64,000 nt of DNA from Biscogniauxia marginata. Lineage: Eukaryota > Ascomycota > Sordariomycetes > Xylariales > Xylariaceae. Under the pieces are notes generated by a model. The model searched no databases. It was not told the origin of the DNA and was given only the letters and a program-made list of their open reading frames with translations. Shown here in pieces: positions 55,409-64,000 of the stretch. The stretch covers positions 124,001-188,000 of the forward strand of contig MU404112.1 of NCBI GenBank assembly GCA_022695795.1, written 5' to 3'. Position numbers and translations under genes: made by a program. Every line of letters starts with the position of its first letter. Within the stretch, counting starts at the first letter, position 1.

Positions 55409-58400
55409 GTTGAGGGAGTTTGAGAAAGCTTGAAAGAGCTTTTTAGATATTAAGTAATTATTAAAAAAATAAAAAATAAAAAAAAGTATAAATAAAGATA
55501 ATAATCTCAAGATATATATAGATAGCTCTGGGATGGGGAGGGAAAGAGAAGAAAAAAAGGATCTGCTACAACGAGATTGCGTGTGGGATAGGGTATTATA
55601 TAACCTTTCGTTGAACGAGTGCGAAGGCTATGTTTAGGTAGTTAGGTAAGTAGTCTCAAAGTCGGTCGGTCTAGCGAGAGTGGTTCCAAGACAACGCGGA
55701 GACTCCAGTCCAGGGGGACGGGGGCTAGCAGATCAGAGGCAGTAAAGCGGACTGGGAACCAAGGAAGATCCTACCGCGAGTGGAGTGAGGGAGAGGGCAC
55801 GGTTTTAATAGAAGGAGAAAAAAATAGAAATGAAATGAAATGAGTTTCCCGGGGAAGCCTGCTTGTGACAATCTGGATTGGATCGCCATCACACTTCGCT
55901 CTCTCTCACCACTACCACCACACGATAGGGAGGGGGCGTGCGTGTGCTAAAAGGGGTGAGGGCGTGTAGATTCACTTACATACATACAACGTTGTCGTAG
56001 TGTCCATACAAGCTTGCTAAAACTACCCGGAATCTAAGCCAACGCAGACGCGACGCGACCAGACTACCTAGACCAGACCAACGCACATTGAGAGAGAGGG
56101 CGCTAAGCCCCTTCGACTAGGGGGGGGAGTTGCTCGCCTCGAATCATCGAAGAGCGCGGCCCCATCCGAATGCTCGTTTTTCCTCTCTAGTGTAAACTAT
56201 ACGTCGTCATGCAAAGACCTGACAATCCCTGTAGTCCATCCGGGTATCGTTCAGTCTTTTTTTTTTTTCTTTCTTTTTTTTTGCCCTGCCAGTGGAACTA
56301 CAGCCTACGACCACAATCTTTTTTTGATCCTGCCTTGGTCATTTTGCTCCGGCGCGAGGATGGGGTTTTAGGTGGGATGGCCGATTGGTGGCTTGGCCCT
56401 GCTTGGGCAGATGGGAGAGAGACTTCTCCTACCCCTGGAACGCCTCCGCAGCATGCTATGCAACGCTAGAATTAAAATTACGAGTTGTTGCCATGGGAGA
56501 TATCTCGGGGCCTAGCGTACTCTAGGTAGGTCTGTTCCGTCCAGATCTTGGAAATCGAACGAATCATCTCGAAACGTCCTATACGCACTGCGCACTATGT
56601 AGACTGAGTGAGAGGGGAGAGAAAGTCATACAAGATTCGCGAATATCTCGTCGTTTTATGATAATCTTGCCAAAAATAGCAAATCTGCTGGGAGGAAGAA
56701 CGAGAGACAAAATACGAGAGGCGCAGAGTGTGAGAGAGAGATGAGAGATGAGAGGATGATTCCCTTCACTGGCGCCACCCCCGGATGTATGTCCAACAAC
56801 TACGCTCCGCGTGTACCGAGCTGAGCTGCATGAATGGGTCGCCGCCTCGCCCATGATCCCCCGATCGTCGTTGATAGTTCTCGAGCGGAACTAGGCTAGG
56901 AAAGGTTTTCTTGGAAAAGGGGCGTCCGTTTTTTTCCCTGCATGGGGTGGATGTTAAGATTAACCTACCAGCCTACCTAGGTAGGTATGAGCTGCGCATT
57001 AGATCCTTTTTGCTTCTTTCCCGCCTCAGCGACGATACGTCGTTGCTCTAAAGTTTGGCGTCCTTGTTCAGCTCCTCCTACATAGTTTAATAACTATTTA
57101 CCACTAACTACATCATAGGGTTGCTTAGTGTCAAGGTATCAGCACGTAAACTAGAGTAGAAAAGGGCCTTGAAATCGTAGGTGGGCCGGGCGGCTCATTG
57201 CAGTGTCTCACGCCGTTCGTGTTGCTTCCCATTCCGGTTCTAGTGAAACGCCGAGCTTGTGAAGGTCTAAACGTGATGTTACTGTTGGCCTGATGTCACA
57301 TCATCACAGACATAGGATGTCAGTGAGAGATTGGTAGAATCGCCATCGCTACAGTCCAAGGAATGTTGCCAATGCTCTTGTTAGGGAATGTTATATTGTT
57401 GTTTTCTTAACGAGCCCGTTAGCGCTAATACGCGCTGCGACCAAGTTGAAGCCAAAGTTTGATGCTATTTCTCTTGGAGTAGCGTTCTTTTGCGCCAACT
57501 TATTTCTTCTATTTACCTTGGATAATTAGTATAAGCATATATTAATTAGTAGGTGCGCCACCATAGTCGTTAATGATCAACGGCTTCCCTTCTTGGTGTA
57601 TTTGTAGTTGGTTGGTTGGTTGCTATATTGTATTACGCTGTACGATGCGATGCAATGCAGTATAAGTTGCATGGAGAGACTGATGAGGTAGGAAACGATG
57701 TATGTCTCTACAATGAAAAATTGTCTCTGAAAGAAAGGGGACTAGCCGTCGGATGTGCGCATGGTATGTACTGTGGCGATAGAAGTTTGATAGTATTCCC
57801 GTGCCTGCGCGCTACGCAACATTGCATAGTCATGCGCATAAGAGGAGGGTGGCAGACGACTTTGCAAATACGAGATGTGGACGTTCGAGCCATGCCTAAA
57901 AGTTTCAGTCCCCCGAGAACATCCAATTACATCCACCCTAGGGGCTTTTTTTTTTTCTTCGAAAATCCTCCCTAACTCTTCGGAGAGGCGTAGTCGCAAG
58001 CTCCACCATCGAACGTGTTCAGAATGATGGGACCAATGGGTCCAAGACCATGTGGCAAAACATCCCAAGTGTCTTCGTCAGCACTGGCTGTCCAACAGAC
58101 AAGTCCGGTTTATGTAAAAAGAAAGCCGATGTCCGAGGCTACTTCTTTCCGGCGAAAAGATGGGAATATCGAATCCACGCCGAAACACCTTTTTATTATT
58201 ATTATTCGATATTCTGAGCTTGATAGGCAAGATAATAACCGAGAGTGTTTGTTTAGTGTGTGAAGTGCACCGTGTGTGGGTGTGTGCACGTTGCGACATC
58301 ACAACGTACATAAAAGTAAATCCGATCGACGAACTATCACTTCCTCTATGGGGAGGGGAGAGACACTGCACTGGATGAACCACCATTCAGCTACACACAA

Positions 58401-59656
58401 TATTGGGTGATGAGCTGACGTGTGCTTGGGCCTCGCCATTGGTTCTTTTTAGCCGGTAGGTCGATCAACTCAATTCTCGCAGCTTGGGTAGCAAAAACCC
58501 CGACTTAGTCCGATTTACCCTAATATTCTTATTAATTGCGGTGAAAAATGCTGACCAGCTCATCGAACGAGATGCCTTTCCTAAATTTAAGGTATTGATT
58601 GTCAAGTCCATTGACCGCCATGATGTGAATCCATTGTTTTTGTAGGAGAAAAAGTTAGGGGCCATTCGAAATCAAAGGAAGAAAGGCGGAAAAGTAAGTT
58701 GCATCACGTCAAAACGTCTATCTACTGTCGATAAGGTTTGAGACCGCAGGAAGATCTCTCGTCCCCTTAATTACCTGAGGTACCTTAGCTGCTTACCTTA
58801 GGTACAATACCTAATCTTAGATTTATTTCCATTCGGCAACTACTGCACATAGTCTACACTAAATACGCCTAAGCAACTGCCTTACTTTCTTGTTACGCAT
58901 GCTTTCAAGAAGGCCAGGTTCGGTCCAATAAAACATAACCTTAAACAACGGGCCTAGAGCATTGCACAAGAGTGTAAGGGGAAGACAACAACCGGGACAT
59001 TCCCTCGAGCTTATTACCAAATTAGGTAACTTATTTGGTCCCGTGAGCAAATCTCCTCCATCTACGTTTACCTACGCCCACAGCATACGCACCTGACCGC
59101 TTCGTATCACCGCAAACTGTAAAGGTAAGGTTCTTTCCTCTTTTAAGGTAGCCGTGGTACTAATGCCGGGCAACGTCTCAAATGTCTTTCCCCGAAAGTA
59201 AGGAATGCTCGCAAACACCCCCAAATTCCAGCAGCCCGGAACCAAATGATCACACCGTGACGATGATGACACTCTAGGTCGGTAGGGTGAGTAGGTACTT
59301 GAGTAATTATATCGCACATGTCGACCTCAATAAGCATATGTCTAGGACGCTATGAAAGTGGCACTCATTCTCATGGCACGGATTGAATGAAACTAATGCA
59401 CATGTTTGCGTTCTGCAATACATCTCAACTCTACATCAAAATGTCTGGTAAGACGTGACGAGATCTGCTCGTCAATCCTTTTTTTCCCTGCCAAATCTAG
59501 ATTTGGCCGTTCTTGTAGAGCTAAAGCTTCCTCGGAGAAGCCGTGTAGGTCCTGATATCATCATTCATAAGTTTTGTCGTGGTAATTAATGGAATGTTCT
59601 CGTGACATATGCAAGCCACGTCTTCACAGAGATGAGATGAGGGCTCGCAACGCAGC
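55409..59656. other. 4.2 kb gene-poor region
   Basis: Upstream of the GPI-protein gene and downstream of the HAD gene. It includes a GA-rich stretch (55830-56180), T-runs at 56258-56282, a CCTACCTAGGTAGGTA motif near 56974-56990, TTGG repeats near 57605-57622 and an ATT repeat at 58193-58206. ORFs of 60-120 codons occur on both strands, overlap one another and show no family features. I see no convincing gene. Confidence 0.5.
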
Positions 59657-60512
59657 TTACAGAGACTCCTCGACCTTCTTCAGGCACTCGGGGAAATCCT
59701 TCCAGTCATACATGATAACCTTCGCGTTGCACTGCTCGGTCAGGAGCTTAGCCATCTGTTCCATCTTCTCAGGGCCTTCCTCGATGCCGTAGACGCCGAC
59801 ATAGCCGATGAGCGGGATGCCAGCACGCATGGCAGCAGTGGCACCACTCTTGCTGTCCTCAACCGTCACACATTCCTCGTTCTTGACGCCTAGCTGCTTG
59901 CAGGCGTAGTTGTAGATGGCCGGATCGGGCTTGCTAGAGGGGGGGTTCAGGCTGGTGGCAGCACTGTAGACGTGCTCGTCAGGGAAGTAGTGGTCGATCC
60001 CGACTTTCTTGATGCTGGCCACGACACGGGGCTTGGCCGAAGTGCTGACCACAGACATGGGGTAGCCTTGCTGCTTGAGTGCCTCGAGCTGTTCAGGGAC
60101 ACCGGGGCAGGGCTGGCATTTCTCGCTCAGCTTCGCAGTTACAGCGCCAAGCTCGCGGTCGACATAGGCATCGACCTCCTCAGGGGTCATGGTGAAGTTG
60201 TGCTTCTTCTGCAGGCCCACGAGCATGCCGCGGAAATTATGACCAACGAAGTCCTCGAGCAGTTGCTCGACAGTATAGCGCTCGGACTTGCCCCACTTCT
60301 CCAAGACCTCGTTGGTCAAGTCGGTGCAAGCCTCGAAGGCTAGACGCTCTGACAAGCAGAGCGTGTTGTCGCAGTCGAGCAGAATGTACTTGGCCTGTTG
60401 GTGAGGTTGCGTGTCAGGAATCAGACAAACAATAAGATAAAAAAAATAAAACCGCTCAAATCCACCATGACGAGGGATGAGGGTGTTGAGGCCTTTAACT
60501 TACACGAGGCAT
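59657..60512 (-). CDS. HAD-superfamily phosphatase/hydrolase with a 9-nt first coding exon
   Basis: Two coding exons on the minus strand: 60512-60504 (ATG CCT CGT) and 60394-59657, with intron GTAAGT...ACAG; 248 residues. The join gives MPRAKYILLDCDNTLCLSE, which restores the nucleophile motif DxDxT (D10, D12). Without exon 1 there is no start before this motif. Motif II is VVSTSAK (S/T near 119-121), motif III is Lys158 in SSKPDP, and motif IV is VEDSKSG (E182, D183). A helical cap lies between motifs I and II, as in subfamily I (beta-PGM/gph-like). The substrate cannot be assigned; a small sugar- or polyol-phosphate is typical. The gene is divergent from EMC5. Confidence 0.9.
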
Positions 60513-61105
60513 GTTGAACAACACTGAGAGATGGTATCGTATCAAGAACCTGTAAGAGAACTGTGAACGCTAGCTGCTTAAACACACGATCGACGTACGG
60601 TCTAAATCAGCGGCGCAACAGTTGAAACAACCTATTCGAAAGTGGACCAACAATGAAATGACGAAAGTTGAGATGTTAAGACGGGAGCTTTGACACTGGA
60701 TCGGTAGATGATCAACCGGAAGAGAACGAACTACAAAATGCACTGTTGCGGGGTGGCTTGCGTTGCTTGTTCGATAACAGGCAAGACAGGGAGCTGCAGG
60801 CCGGGTCGATCGCAGCAAAACGCGGGGTGCCTTAATCGCTCCGGACAAGCCAATGAGATACCCGCTATTAAGCATGGGGAAACACGGAGCTGTTAAATGC
60901 ATATTTAGTGTTAATCAAGTACGAGCGGGATATGTACATATTTTACTCGGGTTATCTATCTACCCCAATCTATCCACCAAAGTGAAGCATAGGTGTGCAA
61001 ACTCCGAAAGTTGACGACAGCTCTTCTCAAGCTGTGGTGGATCATCACTTTCCACGACACCAAAGTTCCAGGATCCCCCCCCCCCCAAGACAATAATAGT
61101 CAGAT
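60513..61105. promoter_or_regulatory. Divergent region HAD phosphatase / EMC5
   Basis: 593 bp between divergent starts, with no further coding signal. A C-run (61075-61086) lies about 20 bp before the EMC5 start. Confidence 0.45.
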
Positions 61106-61598
61106 ATGACCTGGATATCAAAGTCAACAACGGCCTTTGGCCTGATCCTTCTAGCACATGCGTAAGAAAATCTCTTTTCCCGTCCGACGTCCCGGCGAAA
61201 AGTTATAGTTGCTAACTACGTCTCCCGCGTCCAGTTGCTACTCTGCGCATGAGCATTCCGCTCTCCAATCGCACAGGTTCGCGTCCCTATCTTCTCTGGG
61301 CACTCCGCAAGCTGGAACAGCGACCTCACTGCCGGTCGACATAACCATCGAGACCGTCATCGCGACTTTCGTCATCTGCCTCGGGCTAGTGTCGGGGACG
61401 TCGAGGCTGCGGCCCATCCAATGGCGGGTCTGGGCCGGCCAGATCGAGCGGGAGGGAGAGGCGGGATTTCTGAATAGCAGCGGAGAGGTGGAGAAAGACT
61501 ACGTCGGAAACCCGTTTCGACTATTGGAGAGCCGGCCGGGGTTTGTCGATATTCGGAAGCAGAGAAGAGAGTTCACCGAATGGGTCAAGGGTCAATAG
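61106..61598 (+). CDS. EMC5: ER membrane complex subunit 5 (Emc5/MMgT-like)
   Basis: Two exons: 61106-61161 and 61235-61598 (GTAAGA, GCTAAC branch site, CCAG); 139 residues. Exon 1 encodes MTWISKSTTAFGLILLAHA and joins to CYSAHEHSALQ, the first membrane helix and conserved AxSAxEH segment of the family. The second helix is ITIETVIATFVICLGLV (about 55-71), followed by RPIQWRVWAGQIEREG and a cytosolic tail. Emc5 is a core subunit of the EMC insertase, which inserts tail-anchored and multipass proteins into the ER. The longer frame beginning at 61209 has the wrong N-terminus. Confidence 0.93.
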
Positions 61599-62180
61599 TC
61601 TCGGCGCTGGGGAAGGGAGAAAGGGGCTGAGGGTGTACGAATATTATGAAAGCTCCAGGATTGTCAGACCAAGTGTGTTTGCAAGAGGCTAGGCAAGGAG
61701 TGTCGATAATTACGTGGGCCTCCCTGGTACACATGATGAAGATATCAAGACAATCGATCACATTGAACCGTTACTACCATCAACTACACTTTGCATAATA
61801 TATACGGGGATTATTTATTTAGGGGGGATAATGCTCAACCACACCTACCCAATTCGAATCAAATCGTTCCTTCTATCCCCTCAACTAAGTAACCTCTACG
61901 TACCTACCCAAGATACCTGATATTCTAGGTTAGGACACTGCGTCCGAAAGACGTGTACCTCCACTGCGCTCTATATCGATACCTAGGAAGGACCATGTAG
62001 CCCATCATTGGCTAGGCTGGGAAGTCCAGGATCACCTTCAACTCTCGACCCAAAAACTGCTGCGTACCTAGCAACTTACAACCTGTAAGCCCCGGTTCTA
62101 TATGATCCGTCCTCGTTGATATTGCCCTTCCTAGTCAAGTTGTCTTCCTAGGTAAACGAGCTCGTATCCAGATTTCCACC
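61599..62180. other. Intergenic region EMC5 / MSH5
   Basis: 582 bp with TACGTACCTACCCAAGATACCTG at 61897-61919 and other CCTAGGTA words. No gene is visible. Confidence 0.5.
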
Positions 62181-64000
62181 ATGGCCTCCAGCCAAAGATT
62201 TCCAGTAACGTCGAGAGCATCCAGAAGTTCCAGCTCGTCTGTTCCACCGCCAACAGGACGGCCGGTCTTTTCAACCCCCGTTCCTGGACATACTCCCCAA
62301 CGACCGCCGGGTTCTTCGCATGCCGGGGCACACTCGAGAAGCTTAAGTCGTGTTAGCTCCCGAAGCACCACTCTGCCTTATCCATCTTCTCCTCAGCTTC
62401 CGCTCCACCCGCAAAGACACAGGCTATCCCTACGCCCACCGTCCCGACGTGCCTCATCTATCAATTCAAGCAGTCGTCCAGTAGACGATGATGGCGGTGG
62501 CGACGACGACGACGAACATGACGATGGAATATCTCAAGAAGATGCCGACGCCCTGAACGAGATTATCATGGCGATTGATATGCGAGATGGAAGTCTCGGT
62601 TGTGCCTACTACATCGCCCTTGATGAAACCTTGTTTCTTCTCGAGGACGTGGCCATGGCAGAGATCAGCCTTGTAGAGACGATTCTTCTCCATGCACAGC
62701 CTACCACCGTGCTCATTTCAGCAAGGGCCTCAGAGGGCTTAGCTGACTGTCTTGCTAGAGGCGCTCAAGGGATCGACGGAAACCAAGGCGAGTCCTTGAC
62801 CTTTGCACAAGTGACCAGGACTAATGCGAATATTAGGTGATCTACAGGGGGCTTATGTTTTGAGAAACCTCAATTCTTCGGATTTCCGTTATGAAACAGC
62901 TAGAGATAGGTTATTGGGCCTTGACTTGGGAATGGCTGGCAGGCCCAGTATGTTGTATGCTTCTGTTGTTGACCAAGTTATGGTCGAAGCCGCCGACGAC
63001 TATGACAACCCTGAGGGCTCGAGACATGGTAGGCTCATGCGGTTAGGCGCTTCAATCAACCTTGAAAGTCGAGTCACTGTTAGACGCCCCCTTCGCTTTC
63101 TTGCTGTAGTTTTCTAACATGTATTAGCTCGGCTGTGCGGGTGCGGTTTTGAATGACATCCAGCGTAGAAGGACGGCCCAGTACCTCCCAAACGATCCGG
63201 ACGCGTTAGTGGCATTCCAAATCCGGTCAGTCGAGATGTTCGCTCTATTCGACTCCATGTTTGTCAATGCCGACACGTTGGTCTCTCTTCAAATTCTACA
63301 GTCTGAGTATCATCCGAATAAACACCAGAGAGGCCCAACAAACGCTGCTTCTGGTGCCAAAGAGAGCCTGTCGCTATATGGGCTCTTCCAACATTTAACC
63401 TCCACGCAGCAGGGGAGATTGAGGCTACGACAAATCTTCTTACGTCCCAGCACTAACATCAGCTTAATTCACGAAAGGCAGCAAACCATCTCGTTTTTCC
63501 TACGCCATGATAACACTGAAGCTCTCGTAAGTATGAGCAAAGATCTGAAAAAGATCAAAAACATGAAATATACACTAGGATTACTACGAAAGGGCGTGGA
63601 TCATCCAGGGAAAAGAGTCTCTGTAGCCAACAATGTCTGGGCAACACTGCAAAAATTTGCACATTACAGTCTCAAGGTCAGAGAATGCCTCCGGAGTCTC
63701 CGGAGCGCAGAAAAAGTGCCAGTGCTTAGAAAGGTATGTGCTAATACGGATCTGTCGTAGCCCTTGTCTAATACATGAAGCGTTAGGTGGTGACAGTTAT
63801 TGAGCCGCTTCAGATCTGTCGGGTTGGGGAGCTCATTAGTCAAACCATTGACTTTGAGCAATCTGTAGAGCGAGGCAGGACTGCAGTGAAACAGGGTATC
63901 GACGCCAATTTGGACGAACTGAAGCGAAGGTATGATGGCATGGAGCATTTCCTCTCGAGCGTCACTACCAAATTGAGAGGCGATGTGCCAGAATGGGCTA
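62181..64000 (+). CDS. MSH5: Meiotic MutS homologue Msh5 (5' part, runs off the window)
   Basis: Exons 62181-62787, 62837-63078, 63128-63733 and 63787 onward. Introns are 49 nt (GC-AG: AAG|GCGAGT...TATTAG), 49 nt (GTTAGA...TCTAAC...TATTAG) and 53 nt (GTATGT...GTTAG). The N-terminus is Ser/Pro-rich and disordered with an acidic run. Then come GSLGCAYYIALDETLFLLEDV and the connector and lever parts typical of Msh5: LGCAGAVLNDIQRRRTAQYL, VSLQILQSEYHPNKHQRG, GAKESLSLYGLF and FFLRHDN...LKKIKNMKYTLGLL. Exon 4 continues in frame to the edge, before the ATPase domain. Msh5 pairs with Msh4 to stabilise meiotic crossover intermediates and lacks the mismatch-reading domain, consistent with what is visible. 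The GC-AG intron is needed because the unspliced frame stops. Confidence 0.9.

Noticed and set aside
57190..57215. GGGCCGGGCGGCTCA, similar to the start of a primate Alu
   Set aside because: Chance match of a few bases; the rest of the region does not resemble Alu and the organism is a fungus.

Overview
The window looks like nuclear DNA of a filamentous ascomycete (Pezizomycotina, most likely a Sordariomycete). The evidence is many short GT-AG introns with CTAAC/CTGAC-type branch sites, AT-rich islands between genes, long pyrimidine-rich leaders, and proteins of fungal type: a conventional kinesin with an IAK tail, calnexin, Gir2, Puf6, Tma22 and Csn12. There are no prokaryotic features. I found no rRNA, tRNA, CRISPR array or intact transposon. 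The order or genus is not decidable from the sequence; the abundance of TAGGTACCTA-like motifs between genes is a possible clue.

Layout: (1) 0-8 kb: the 3' end of an acidic-tailed protein, GIR2 (RWD domain), a DEDD-nuclease-like protein, and PUF6. (2) 8-20 kb: a single-pass Cys/Ser/Thr-rich membrane protein, then compact housekeeping genes in alternating orientation: RPB4, TRS23, RPN10, a borealin/Nbl1-like protein and TMA22. (3) 19.7-31 kb: a 1012-residue methyltransferase-domain protein, a 4.3 kb gene-poor stretch, and a five-exon, 1165-residue zinc-finger regulator. (4) 30.7-38.5 kb: 7.8 kb without a convincing gene, rich in simple repeats. (5) 38.5-54 kb: CSN12, mitochondrial-type acetyl-CoA acetyltransferase, RAD6, kinesin-1, calnexin and MDE1. 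(6) 54-64 kb: a probable GPI-anchored protein, a 4.2 kb gene-poor stretch, a HAD phosphatase, EMC5, and MSH5, which runs off the end.

Most genes are unrelated housekeeping functions: transcription, translation and ribosome biogenesis, proteasome and ubiquitin, secretion and ER folding, chromosome segregation, meiosis, methionine salvage. I see no gene cluster and no clear new defence or mobile system. The strongest unusual signals are in gene structure. The TRS23 start codon is split by an intron (AT|G). The HAD phosphatase has a 9-nt first coding exon. TMA22 has a 20-nt internal exon. MSH5 has a probable GC-AG intron. Two introns, in the borealin-like gene and kinesin, are short, a multiple of three and free of stops.

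Exon boundaries were set by hand, from splice consensus, frame continuity and remembered family sequence. They have not been tested against transcripts.
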